A stretch of 64,000 nucleotides of DNA from Bacillota bacterium (GTDB lineage: Bacteria; Bacillota; Clostridia; Acetivibrionales; DSM-1351), in contig JAEZRV010000044.1 of NCBI GenBank assembly GCA_023444055.1, forward strand, positions 62,001 to 126,000, given 5' to 3'. A program made the translations under genes and the position numbers. Of this stretch, positions 28,917-38,040 are shown piece by piece. Below the pieces are notes generated by a model, which had not been told where the DNA came from, made no database searches, and saw only the letters and a list, made by a program, of their open reading frames with translations. The stretch's first letter is position 1. Each line of letters begins with the position of its first letter.

Positions 28917-30083
28917 CTAATCAAAATCAGCAAAATTATTATTAAACTGATCTAATTCTGCATTATCAACCGTATCCTGTTTCTTCTTGGAGAAATAATT
29001 TTTATATCCATCAACACTTTCGAAGAAGTCCTTTGCAGATTGATTCAGTCTTTCTATTTCTTCATAGTTCATGGATTCTTTTGCATATTTTAAACAATAA
29101 TTGCACTCTGAACAGTTATCCTTACAAAATCTACGATTCTTATAAAATGTCTGAATAAATCCATCTAGTTTTCTATTTTCTATATATGGCTGAAAAGAAT
29201 TATATGGACTGAATAAGGTTATTAAATCCATTAGATTCCCATCAAATTCTTCTTTTATGTATGCTTCCAATACTCTTTGAATATCTCCTGTTACAATATT
29301 CTGCCTTCCCTGAATTTTAAAATAATGAATGCCACAATCCATATAAAATTTTAAATCTTCTGGTCGAATAAAGTTCAGTCGAATAAAACTTTCTGGGTTC
29401 TGAGCTTTCTGTAAGGAACAGCGGTTAAAGTAAAAATCTCTTATTTCTTGTGGACTTTTTCTCGTACAATGTGCTTCATGATTATAATGAAACATTTTAT
29501 ATGGACAGTTTTTGTAGCAGACATTATTCACAATAATTTCAACTCCATCGCCAAAAGCCTTTCCAATCATCTCTAACCGGTCAAAATCCCTCGTTACATC
29601 AGGGTCTATTACTACCCTTTTGGCGCCCAAATCTTGATAGAATTTAGCCTTATAAGGTGCGGTTATTTCACAAATAGCAGACATCTTCACTTGAAATTCT
29701 ACATCTAATGAATTTACAATTTCCATAATGGCAGGAGATGTAACTGTAAGCCATCGTACCCCCGTATCGTAGAGTTCATATAGAAAATGGGTTATATTTT
29801 GAATTCCCTCGATTGTAAATTCCAAATTTCCGAAACAGGCTGGATTAATCGTATAATTAAATTCAATTCCACTTTTTACGGAATATGAAATGTATTCTTG
29901 AAAAGATTCTTTATCAATGCGTGGTAGAACTTCAGTTACTCTACCCGAGTTTAACAGCTCTGTCTCTGTCATCTGCCCATAGGTTTCAAAAATTTTAATT
30001 CCGTTATATTTCCTGTTGAGCTCTACATATTTAGAGATTGTTTCCCTTTTAAAATCAGCAGGAATACTAAAATATTTAATCAA
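28917..30083 (-). CDS. U32-family-like Fe-S TIM-barrel protein (first copy)
   Basis: About 388 residues, co-linear with its downstream paralogue. Conserved elements include ETYGQ near residue 33, NNVCYKNC (Cys189, Cys193) with FHYNHEAHC, Cys222, a QGRQ segment, and a C-terminal cluster Cys320-x3-Cys324-x2-Cys327-x2-Cys330, which fits Fe-S binding. It ends NNNFADFD, sharing the Phe-Asp tail of its neighbours. A GTG at 30092 opens the frame, but the ribosome site (GGAG) is only 1 base from it and 10 bases from the TTG at 30083; that spacing matches the AT gene at 32798, so TTG is preferred. It overlaps the end of the condensation-domain gene. UbiU/UbiV-like pairing and prephenate-dependent hydroxylation are established for relatives; application here is inference. 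Confidence 0.8.
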   Translation of the reverse strand: MIKYFSIPADFKRETISKYVELNRKYNGIKIFETYGQMTETELLNSGRVTEVLPRIDKESFQEYISYSVKSGIEFNYTINPACFGNLEFTIEGIQNITHFLYELYDTGVRWLTVTSPAIMEIVNSLDVEFQVKMSAICEITAPYKAKFYQDLGAKRVVIDPDVTRDFDRLEMIGKAFGDGVEIIVNNVCYKNCPYKMFHYNHEAHCTRKSPQEIRDFYFNRCSLQKAQNPESFIRLNFIRPEDLKFYMDCGIHYFKIQGRQNIVTGDIQRVLEAYIKEEFDGNLMDLITLFSPYNSFQPYIENRKLDGFIQTFYKNRRFCKDNCSECNYCLKYAKESMNYEEIERLNQSAKDFFESVDGYKNYFSKKKQDTVDNAELDQFNNNFADFD

Positions 30084-31494
30084 AATTAACACTCTCCAAC
30101 TCTGCTATGTCATTTAGAATTACATTTTCCTCGTTTTTTGTAAAATAAGTACTGGTTATTTTTATTTCTTTCAACGCCTTCGAATCTCCTTCTAAAAAAT
30201 CAGATGAGGTCAACTGATTAAGGAGGGAGATGTAATCATCTGCAAGCGTTTTTACTTCACCTTCTGAAAATGAGTACGGATTGTAGTCAAAATCAAAAAT
30301 AATATTATCAAATACCCGGATTCCCAAAAGCATCTCAACTTCTGATTTATAAAACCTCTCGTTTAACTCTAGCTTTATTTTCTCTGTACCCGCTAACAGT
30401 TCATGGGAAACGGGGTAATTCTGCACTACTATAACATATTTCAAAAGCTGCTGGAAGTCCAGATTACCACAATATTCACTCAATTCCGTTAATGAGGTGT
30501 ACTCAAAATCTTTACGGTTAAGCATAAAGCGATTAACATCCTCAATTAGCTTGATAACAGTATCATTTTTATGAAATTGGATTCTCATGAGTGCTGTATT
30601 AATAAATAAGCCAAAAACCGTTTCAACATTTTCTACTTCGGCTGGACGACCAGAAACCGTTGTTCCAAATACTAAATCATCTGTTTGCTCTACTAGGTGT
30701 ATTAATAATGCCAAAACTGAGTACAAGAGACATGAAAGTGTAATTCCCTTCTTTTCTACGAAATGGTATAATCGTTTACGCACCTCTTCCGCTAAAGGAA
30801 TAGAATATCTTGTCTTTGATTGAATTACATTTCTTTGCCTGCTTTTATTCTCAGTTGGTGTATACCCCTGCAAACAACTTCTCCAAAAAATTTTTTCCTC
30901 TTCTTTTTTTCTTTCAGCCATCCATTTTACATAATCTTTATACTTACCCTTACTTATTGCCTGGGTATCGTTTTCGCCAATAATTTTAAGATACTGTCTG
31001 AAAAAATCACTCAATAGAATGGCATTACTCCAACCATCGCTGATAATATGGTGGCAATTTACAATCATGATAATATGTTCATCATCCCACTGTAGTAAGT
31101 TAATCCGAAATGGATGCTTTGCTAAATTGATGCCTTCTCGTCTCTCCCGTTCCATAACCGCTAGAAGTTTCTCATGTCTAGCGTCTACAGGAATGTCATT
31201 GAAATATTCCACCAAAACAGGAATATCCATTTCTTTTAGCGTTACTTGGACAGGCGTCTTGATTCCCATCCATCGAAACACTGTGCGAAGCATCTCATTT
31301 TCCTTTGCTACTTCATTCCAGCATTCCACTAATGCGTGAATATCAAGCTTCCCAATCAAATCATAACTTGTCTGTTCAAAGTAATCCGAGCTTTTTACAT
31401 CCATAACATAATGAAACAGCATACTTTTCTGCATTTCTGTCAATTCCATTACATCTTCAACATTGTTACTATCTATTTTTTCATGATTTAGCAT
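30076..31494 (-). CDS. stand-alone NRPS condensation domain
   Basis: A 472-residue complete condensation domain with no A or T partner on the same chain. The N-terminal element ELTEMQKSMLFH and the catalytic HHIISDG near residue 151 are present, as are later core motifs (VFGTTVSGRP). It can catalyse amide formation between a donor carrier (for example the free ACP encoded at 37718) and the aminoacyl carrier of the NRPS at 24573, which carries only half a C domain. The C-terminus ends ELESVNFD, the shared tail. The ATG lies inside the last codons of the upstream AT gene (ATGCTAA overlap), indicating translational coupling. An N-acylating starter C domain is the favoured role; which acyl group it uses is not visible. 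Confidence 0.92.
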   Translation of the reverse strand: MLNHEKIDSNNVEDVMELTEMQKSMLFHYVMDVKSSDYFEQTSYDLIGKLDIHALVECWNEVAKENEMLRTVFRWMGIKTPVQVTLKEMDIPVLVEYFNDIPVDARHEKLLAVMERERREGINLAKHPFRINLLQWDDEHIIMIVNCHHIISDGWSNAILLSDFFRQYLKIIGENDTQAISKGKYKDYVKWMAERKKEEEKIFWRSCLQGYTPTENKSRQRNVIQSKTRYSIPLAEEVRKRLYHFVEKKGITLSCLLYSVLALLIHLVEQTDDLVFGTTVSGRPAEVENVETVFGLFINTALMRIQFHKNDTVIKLIEDVNRFMLNRKDFEYTSLTELSEYCGNLDFQQLLKYVIVVQNYPVSHELLAGTEKIKLELNERFYKSEVEMLLGIRVFDNIIFDFDYNPYSFSEGEVKTLADDYISLLNQLTSSDFLEGDSKALKEIKITSTYFTKNEENVILNDIAELESVNFD

Positions 31495-32798
31495 AAGTTA
31501 ACCATATCATCTTTCAGTATGTATTCCTTCACAAAGTCACCTAACATTGTCGTTGTTTTCGTTTCCTCCATCAACTGGCTAAAACGTCTTGTAATTTCTT
31601 CTTTTGTTGCTTTTTTCGTGACCATAATCTGATTCAGAAGACGCATTGCTTCCTGCATTTGATTAATATCTGGCATGGCCTGCTGTGCTTCTAACGACTG
31701 ATGTATTGCTTCTATCTTTTCATAAGGCTTTTCTACGCCGCTTTCATACTCTTCCTTATTCCAGTTAAAGTTTTGCGTACAGACTGCAATGGCAAGACAT
31801 CTTCCCATAAAGGAAGGTTTACGGCTTTTATGCTCTTTCTCCTGTTCTTTTTTATTCTCATTTGCTTGCTCTCCAAACAGAAGCTGTAACTTTTTCTGGT
31901 CTTCCTTTTGACAGAATGAATAGTTCTCAAAGTGATTTTTACTATCTTCAGACAAATTCTTTAAAATTGTCTTTGCACCAAATTCAATAAGTGTATCAAC
32001 TTGATTGTCTGCCATAAAATTTAATGATTCTTCCCACTGTACTGGCATTATAAGCTGCAATGCCAGATTTCTCTTTATCTCCTCTGAATCTTTTACTGGA
32101 GCTGCTGTAACGTTGGAAATAACATTCCATTTTGGGTTATGGAATATAAATGTATCTAAGTAGTCCCTAAACTCCTCTGCTTCTTCTCTTAGCAGGTCAC
32201 AGTGAAATGGTGGACTTGACAGCATAGGTGTAATGGAAGCATCAAGTGCCGCTAACTGTTTTTCTACCTTTAACACAGCTTTTTCATGACCACAAATTAC
32301 TACTTGTTTTGGTGAATTGTAACACGCAATGGATGCAACCCCATCACTTCCTGAAGCACTTGAACAGATATTTTCAATAATGCCTTTACTCAAGCCTTCT
32401 ACTACTGTCATGGACCCTATCGAAGATTTTCTTACTGAAAGTTCGCTTCTTTTTTTCACAAGAAGTAATGCATCTTTTAAGTCCAGGCTCTCACTTGCTA
32501 CTAATGCAGAATACTCTCCCAAACTATGACCAGCTAGAAATTCTGGGTTTATATCGCTATTTTCTAAAAACACACGAAAATATGCTATGCTTGTAATTAA
32601 AATAGCAAGAAGAGTATTTTCAATTCTGTTCAATTCTGAGGTTTTTCCATTAAAACATAATTCTGCAAAATCTTTATGTAAGACATCATTTGCCTCTTCA
32701 AATGTCTGTCTGACAACTGGGTATGCATCATAGTGCATTTTACCCATTCCCTTATACTGAACTCCCTGTCCTGGAAATATTAAACCATACTTCTTCAT
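31488..32798 (-). CDS. free-standing acyltransferase (trans-AT, FabD-like), second copy
   Basis: About 436 residues from the ATG at 32798 (GGAG 10 bases upstream); an in-frame ATG at 32819 has no such site. The AT domain shows GQGVQYKGMG, Ser in GHSLGEYSAL and His in PPFHCDLL. The C-terminal ~130 residues begin CLAIAVCTQNFN and parallel the extension of the other AT in this operon. Two trans-ATs in one cluster are common in this PKS class; one may load malonyl and the other may hydrolyse stalled acyl chains. The active-site residues look intact in both. It is followed with a 7-base overlap by the stand-alone C domain and preceded by a glycosyltransferase. Confidence 0.92.
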   Translation of the reverse strand: MKKYGLIFPGQGVQYKGMGKMHYDAYPVVRQTFEEANDVLHKDFAELCFNGKTSELNRIENTLLAILITSIAYFRVFLENSDINPEFLAGHSLGEYSALVASESLDLKDALLLVKKRSELSVRKSSIGSMTVVEGLSKGIIENICSSASGSDGVASIACYNSPKQVVICGHEKAVLKVEKQLAALDASITPMLSSPPFHCDLLREEAEEFRDYLDTFIFHNPKWNVISNVTAAPVKDSEEIKRNLALQLIMPVQWEESLNFMADNQVDTLIEFGAKTILKNLSEDSKNHFENYSFCQKEDQKKLQLLFGEQANENKKEQEKEHKSRKPSFMGRCLAIAVCTQNFNWNKEEYESGVEKPYEKIEAIHQSLEAQQAMPDINQMQEAMRLLNQIMVTKKATKEEITRRFSQLMEETKTTTMLGDFVKEYILKDDMVNLC

Positions 32799-32829
32799 GT
32801 TTATCACTCTCCAATGCATACTATGTATT

Positions 32830-34341
32830 TTAATTCTTCACAGCAAACACCCTGATTCTACCTAATGGCTCTGCTTGGTAAACTATGATTCCATTACTAT
32901 TTACTTTAACCAGCCAAAATACGTTATCTGCAGCTTCAAAAGAAGTATTATTAAGAAATACCTTTTCCAAAAAACTGTGGTTCCCAATCTTCTGCTTTTG
33001 AAACAGTTCATATCCTGCCAAATGCGCCTTCTCAGTAAATTGTTCAATTTTTTCGCAGTGTACTTCCAATTCTGGTATTAATGGAATTTTCATATTCGTA
33101 CTGCAATCATTCTGAATCCATTCAGCAAAATAGCCACCTGGCACTGCATTAATTTCTTTACATAGTTCTTCTAATTTTACTTTCTCATTGAAAAGCAATT
33201 GATATTTTTCCTCTTTCGGCATGAACTTACGCATAACCTGATAATTTACAATATTATGTTCGTAAAACAGATCGTTTCTAACAAACAGTTCCTTACGTAC
33301 CATATTATTTTCCATTGCTTCTGTCAATTCTCTTCTTTTACGTTCCACAACATCCTGAATATCCAATTTGTTGTTCATTGAGAACCGGATGGACCAGTCG
33401 TCAATAAAAATAGTAAGTGCCCCTTTAATTTCTTCATCCTTATAATGATAGCAATTCATTACACCTGCTCTGATATCTTCTTGTCTTTTCAGAAAGATTT
33501 TTTCATCCCAAGCCTCATGGGTGAGATATTCTAATGGATTTACAAGCATTCTCCGCGGGTTATCCATTACTTCACTAGGTAGGGGCGCAGTACTTGCACC
33601 ACATTTTTCAGCACACTGCATCAGATAAGTATCTTCACCTACACGTTTGTTTGCATACCCACCAACTTTAAGATATAAATCAGCCGTTAATGCGTGGTTT
33701 CCGCCAAAAAGTTCTTTGAATAACCTGTTTTGATACCGGTATTCCTGAGCCGCTTTAAACACCGTATATAAATCTGAGTCTTTTGGAAATGCCTCGTAAT
33801 TATATCCGAATTCACCAAGCAGCAAATCTGCATAGCTTTCACGAAATGTTTTCACAATACACTTTAAATGATTCCGCGGAATTTGTTCATCTGCATCTCC
33901 ACCAACAAAGTAATGCTCATCTTTTACCCCACCAGCTCTGGAATACATACGGTACAACTCAAGATCCGTTCCAAACTTTCTTGCACTGCCGACACCTTTT
34001 TCTCTCTCTTCAAAATCAATATTCACTACATATACTGGTACTTTTGCAGTTGATTTCTGCAAATAATTAATCGCTTTGGCATATGTATCGTCATTAGAAT
34101 TATTCACTACAATCAGCACTTCATATTGACCATCCTGCTCATTGGTTTCATTCAGAATTTCCTGTCTTTCTACTGCTTGAATGGTCTTTATGATATTCTC
34201 AGATTCATTGTGTGCAGGTAATACCAGACTTAAAATACAATTATCATTCATCGGAACACCAATTAAAGAGTTGTATTCTTTAAGACGTTCAATTTTCTGT
34301 GCATCATTGTTTAAATACTCTTCTATTTTTCTATTTTGCAT
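32830..34341 (-). CDS. family 2 (GT-A) glycosyltransferase
   Basis: A 503-residue protein with an N-terminal GT-A domain: LVLPAHNESENI, VVNNSNDDTY and the metal-binding DxD in GGDADEQIP, followed by a helical C-terminal region of ~250 residues with no membrane segment. It should transfer a sugar from a nucleotide donor onto the product or a carrier-bound intermediate. It resembles the 651-residue glycosyltransferase two genes upstream in the N-terminal half, so the pair may add two sugars or have diverged. It overlaps the end of the WbqC-like gene by 19 bases; GGGG lies 5-6 bases before the ATG. Donor and acceptor cannot be told from the sequence. Confidence 0.85.
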   Translation of the reverse strand: MQNRKIEEYLNNDAQKIERLKEYNSLIGVPMNDNCILSLVLPAHNESENIIKTIQAVERQEILNETNEQDGQYEVLIVVNNSNDDTYAKAINYLQKSTAKVPVYVVNIDFEEREKGVGSARKFGTDLELYRMYSRAGGVKDEHYFVGGDADEQIPRNHLKCIVKTFRESYADLLLGEFGYNYEAFPKDSDLYTVFKAAQEYRYQNRLFKELFGGNHALTADLYLKVGGYANKRVGEDTYLMQCAEKCGASTAPLPSEVMDNPRRMLVNPLEYLTHEAWDEKIFLKRQEDIRAGVMNCYHYKDEEIKGALTIFIDDWSIRFSMNNKLDIQDVVERKRRELTEAMENNMVRKELFVRNDLFYEHNIVNYQVMRKFMPKEEKYQLLFNEKVKLEELCKEINAVPGGYFAEWIQNDCSTNMKIPLIPELEVHCEKIEQFTEKAHLAGYELFQKQKIGNHSFLEKVFLNNTSFEAADNVFWLVKVNSNGIIVYQAEPLGRIRVFAVKN

Positions 34342-35039
34342 ATTTTCCCCGTCTCTAAAAAATGTGTACGTTCATTTCCTATATTCATCATATAATCTAG
34401 AATCGACATATATGGTACAAATTCATTTCCCCATAATTGAGGATATTCCTTGCACTCATAATTTTGAAATTCTACGTTAACTCCCTGATTACGAAAATAC
34501 TCAACATCCAAATAGCACTTTGCACCATCTCCTGATAAAAACGTGGAGCCGTTCATATATTTTGTAATAAAAATAATTCTATCCATTCTATCTTCTGGTT
34601 TTCCCTCAATATTTGAACTTCGTAAGGTAGGCTTTTCATATCCAAAATACTTTAAAATCATCTTTGTAGAATAGATATTAAGATCTACCAGAAATTCAAA
34701 ATCCACATACAAAATATCTTTCATAATAAGCATTACTTCTTCGAAGTATTTTGCCTTACCATAAGCATGCTGCAACGTTGTGAGTAATTTCTTTTTCCAA
34801 TTATCATGATAGGATATTCTAATATCTTTTAAGTTCACTTTATATCGTGGACTTTTTAATGGAACTGTTATCCATATAGTTCCTTCTTTTGTCAGTATTC
34901 TATTTCTATTCTGAAACTGCCCATCTGCAAATTGCACATCATCTAAAAACGTGAACTCATCTGCTGCAAGAATTTTGGCAATGCAACCTGTGTATGGCAA
35001 AAACATCGGCTGATGTATAGTAATCAGCTTATAATCCAT
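34323..35039 (-). CDS. WbqC-like family protein
   Basis: A 238-residue protein of the WbqC-like family, recognised from the N-terminal HQPMFLPYTGCIAK followed by FLDDVQF and NRNRI, then LKDIRISYHDNW. Members occur in O-antigen, capsule and natural-product sugar loci. Their reaction is generally not established; amine acylation or aminosugar-linked ligation has been suggested from context. Here it sits between a PIG-L deacetylase and a glycosyltransferase, which points to modification of an amino sugar on the peptide-polyketide. The start ATG follows GGGGATAG. Family assignment is good, function is inferred. Confidence 0.8.
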   Translation of the reverse strand: MDYKLITIHQPMFLPYTGCIAKILAADEFTFLDDVQFADGQFQNRNRILTKEGTIWITVPLKSPRYKVNLKDIRISYHDNWKKKLLTTLQHAYGKAKYFEEVMLIMKDILYVDFEFLVDLNIYSTKMILKYFGYEKPTLRSSNIEGKPEDRMDRIIFITKYMNGSTFLSGDGAKCYLDVEYFRNQGVNVEFQNYECKEYPQLWGNEFVPYMSILDYMMNIGNERTHFLETGKICKIEK

Positions 35040-35070
35040 TGTTTGCTATCCCCATTCTTTCGTTGATTTT

Positions 35071-35754
35071 TTAATCACCAAGCCGTAAAATTTGAAATGC
35101 TTCTGCATATTTTGTTCTAATTTTATACCCACGGAATATTGCAACGCCACTTATACTATCTCCAGAAAGTTTACTCAGTTCTCCTCTATTTTGTGTATGA
35201 TAAGCTTCTGCTGCATGTATCTTATTTCTTAACTCTTCTTCTGACAAACTCACAAAATAATTAGGTTGAAAATCTTTTTCGTTCTCGACTTCATATTCAA
35301 CCAAATTACCACAGTAAAATCCTGGTCTTGATGCTGATAGTATTACTCGATTGTAGTATTCATGATCCTGATTTGTTGAAACTGCAGGAAGCAGTATTGC
35401 ATCAGGGTCCAGCTCAATTAATTTCTGTTCAATCCTTTGAAGTAATTCTGCAAAATCAAAGTTATACAAATTATTATGGTATTCAGCCGGACACAAGAAA
35501 GAAATTTTCTCTTTATCAACACCTAATAAATTACAGCTTACACACATTTCTTCTGTTCGTTCCGAACCACTATACTTTATGTACTCCTTTTTCACATTAT
35601 CATATTTTACGAACTCATTTGCTACTTGCGTAGCGTATATTATATAAACCTCTAATCCATCTTTTACACATCTTTGTATCAAACCACCGCATCCAATCAT
35701 TTCGTCATCTTGATGAGGTGCGAAAATCACAATCCTATTTTTAGCAATCTTCAT
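35071..35754 (-). CDS. PIG-L/LmbE-family N-acetylglucosaminyl deacetylase
   Basis: About 227 residues. The zinc-binding motif PHQDDEMIGCGG stands near the N-terminus and a further His lies in DQDHEYYN, as in PIG-L, MshB and BshB enzymes that remove acetyl from GlcNAc-type sugars. The chosen ATG at 35754 has GGAGG 6-7 bases upstream; a longer frame opens at 35784 with no site. The gene overlaps the end of the upstream glycosyltransferase by 14 bases. With two glycosyltransferases and a WbqC-like protein it forms a compact sugar cassette: attach an N-acetyl sugar, deacetylate it, modify the free amine. That order is inference from the gene set. Confidence 0.88.
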   Translation of the reverse strand: MKIAKNRIVIFAPHQDDEMIGCGGLIQRCVKDGLEVYIIYATQVANEFVKYDNVKKEYIKYSGSERTEEMCVSCNLLGVDKEKISFLCPAEYHNNLYNFDFAELLQRIEQKLIELDPDAILLPAVSTNQDHEYYNRVILSASRPGFYCGNLVEYEVENEKDFQPNYFVSLSEEELRNKIHAAEAYHTQNRGELSKLSGDSISGVAIFRGYKIRTKYAEAFQILRLGD

Positions 35755-37696
35755 GTTCTTCCTCCGTTGTTGTAAATTTCCCATAGCTTAAAAATTTGGT
35801 AATTGCAGCCACTATCTTCACATGTTCATTATCATTCCATATTGCATACAAATCATTTTTCAGATCTTGATATTCTGCATACTGCTTTTCATTCTTAAAA
35901 TTATCTACAAGAAAACCAAATATCTGATTCATGACTTCTGTTCTTTCTAAATTGTTTTTTTTCTGTATTTCCAATTGCTTTGCAAGATATTCTGCTATGT
36001 AAAAAACAAATCCTCTATATTCTTCTTTTTCTCTTTCATCCATTCTCTGATACATAAATTCAAATTCTTTTTCCCGTAATCTATTATTAGTCAACAAAAG
36101 AAACGGTTTTCCAAACTCTGTATCCGGTTCCTTATCACCCTTTAGAATTAGTTTTACTTTTTTATTTCCAACCGCAATTTGCCTATCTATGCAATCGTAA
36201 AATCTAATTTCAAAAAAGTCATTATAATAATCTGGAATACTATTTTTATCGCATTTTAACACAAGTACAGGATCCCAAATAGTGAGTTCTTCTAAATCTT
36301 CCAGATCCAGTTTAATCAAAAAGCGCTTTTTATTAAAGAATTTTTCTTTAAATAATACGTATTCCTCTTTCTTATAGAACCATGAAAGCCAATCACTATC
36401 ACTTTTGTTTACTGCTATACTGATGATATCTGGAGTTTTTCTTATTCCACCAGATTTAAAACAACCATAATTTGCTATGTACAAATAATGTAAGTCCTTC
36501 AGGCATTTGGTGATTCTTTCCTGATCCTTCTGTAAAAGTTCCTCTTTAACAGTGCGCTTTACTTTATCTCGTAGCTCCAAAGCTGACATCCAGGGAATAC
36601 AAAACATATCCTCTCTAGGCAAAATACATGGTTCTAACTGATTTTGGTGTGCTATTTCAAAAAAATCACATCGTTCACGATAAATGGAATCCTGTAAGTC
36701 CAGATTCTCACCAATTGATAGTTCCGCAGCTCGATCATCTATAAATGATGTGATACCCATTTTTATCTCCTCAAGGGCATACTCCTTATATTTTTTTCCG
36801 CTATTGCGTATCAGCGAATTCACTTCTTCTGAATCCATTTTACTTTTTTCCCACGCATGACCAGTCATGAACTCAATCGGATTTAATAACATTCTACGGG
36901 CATTTTGAACAATATAAGAATCAAATCCTCCTACTGTTCCTCCCAGACGTTCTGTTTCTATACCCATAAAGGTATCATGCACAGTCTGCCATCTAGGATA
37001 CCCTCCAATTTTCATATACATCTGAGCTTTAAAAGCATGATTCTGCCCTGTTAGTTTACTTGCTAAAGGTTTTCTCTTGAGTAATCCCTCATAATATGTA
37101 TGTATGGTATCCGCTACAGCACGAAGTTCTGTTCCTTCTTCAAATACCTCGGGACTAAATGTACTATAACCACATAAAGTATCAATATTTGTCTCACGAA
37201 ATGCCTTAACAATCTTATAAAAATGCTGTTCTGGAATGGGATTATCCGCATCCAGGCTTGCTATATAGAATTCATTGGATGTTTTCTTGTTCCTATTTGC
37301 CAAACGATATAATGCAAAATCAGCACCCAATCTTCTTGCAGAACCAACTACCTTCTCATTCTTTTCAAACGTTGCAGATATAACACGAATAGGAATTGCA
37401 CATTTTCGTTGTTTAACATATTCACGTGCAACAGTATACGTATTGTCATCTGAATTATTCTCAACTATATAAACTTCAAAATTTTGAGGTTCAATTTCGC
37501 TAGTTGAAAATACTTGTTTCTCAATACAATCGATTAACTGTGGAATATTAAGTTCTTCATTATGTGCAGGTATAAAGATTCCACAGATACATTCATCAGA
37601 CATTGGTTCGCTTATCCCATCGTTTAAGCTTTTTAACTGTTCAATCCTACAATCATTGCTTTCTAGATATTTCTGCGCTTCTTTACCTAAATCCAT
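35741..37696 (-). CDS. family 2 (GT-A) glycosyltransferase with long C-terminal region
   Basis: A 651-residue protein. The N-terminal GT-A domain has IFIPAHNEELNI, VENNSDDNTY and SLDADNPIP (the DxD site); residues ~280 onward are helical, charged and without transmembrane segments. The N-terminal half parallels the other glycosyltransferase of the operon (32830-34341), including the WE/HEAWD-type segment near residue 270, so they are paralogues. AGGAG lies 5 bases before ATG, and the gene follows the acyl carrier protein by 21 bases. It probably glycosylates the product. The C-terminal ~350 residues match no domain I know. Confidence 0.83.
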   Translation of the reverse strand: MDLGKEAQKYLESNDCRIEQLKSLNDGISEPMSDECICGIFIPAHNEELNIPQLIDCIEKQVFSTSEIEPQNFEVYIVENNSDDNTYTVAREYVKQRKCAIPIRVISATFEKNEKVVGSARRLGADFALYRLANRNKKTSNEFYIASLDADNPIPEQHFYKIVKAFRETNIDTLCGYSTFSPEVFEEGTELRAVADTIHTYYEGLLKRKPLASKLTGQNHAFKAQMYMKIGGYPRWQTVHDTFMGIETERLGGTVGGFDSYIVQNARRMLLNPIEFMTGHAWEKSKMDSEEVNSLIRNSGKKYKEYALEEIKMGITSFIDDRAAELSIGENLDLQDSIYRERCDFFEIAHQNQLEPCILPREDMFCIPWMSALELRDKVKRTVKEELLQKDQERITKCLKDLHYLYIANYGCFKSGGIRKTPDIISIAVNKSDSDWLSWFYKKEEYVLFKEKFFNKKRFLIKLDLEDLEELTIWDPVLVLKCDKNSIPDYYNDFFEIRFYDCIDRQIAVGNKKVKLILKGDKEPDTEFGKPFLLLTNNRLREKEFEFMYQRMDEREKEEYRGFVFYIAEYLAKQLEIQKKNNLERTEVMNQIFGFLVDNFKNEKQYAEYQDLKNDLYAIWNDNEHVKIVAAITKFLSYGKFTTTEEEHEDC

Positions 37697-37717
37697 TTTT
37701 TCTCCTAGCCCTTCCTG

Positions 37718-37975
37718 TCATCCTTCGTTCTTTTCTACTAACGCTCGGATAAACTGCACAAGTTCTCCTACACTTTCAAAGTCTTCTTCTACTAATGTAT
37801 CTTCATCAAACATAATACTAAATTCATTCTCCAGATACACAAGAAGCTTTACCATTTCAATTGATGAGATTTCCAATTCGCTTAACATAGTATCTTTCGT
37901 TATTTCCATAGATTCATCTAAACCCTCAATATTGTGTTTTAAAACCCATACAGTTCTATCCAATAAATTATCCAT
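37718..37975 (-). CDS. free-standing acyl carrier protein
   Basis: An 85-residue acidic, helical protein with the carrier-protein fold pattern. The phosphopantetheine site is Ser38 in LEISSIEMVKLL, where the usual Asp of the DSL motif is replaced by Ser. It probably carries the acyl starter (for the stand-alone C domain) or a sugar/amino acid-linked intermediate. No strong SD is seen before the ATG; expression may be coupled to the upstream small peptide gene, 66 bases away. The carrier identity is secure; its cargo is not known. Confidence 0.88.
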   Translation of the reverse strand: MDNLLDRTVWVLKHNIEGLDESMEITKDTMLSELEISSIEMVKLLVYLENEFSIMFDEDTLVEEDFESVGELVQFIRALVEKNEG

Positions 37976-38040
37976 CTCTTACTTGTATGATATTTGTAGA
38001 AGCTAAATAGCATACTTTCCTTTCTTTTTAGATTTGTGAT

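Noticed and set aside
27729..30083. Radical SAM enzymes
   Set aside because: The cysteine-rich pair lacks a CxxxCxxC motif of radical SAM type and the GGE segment; the overall pattern fits the U32 family better.
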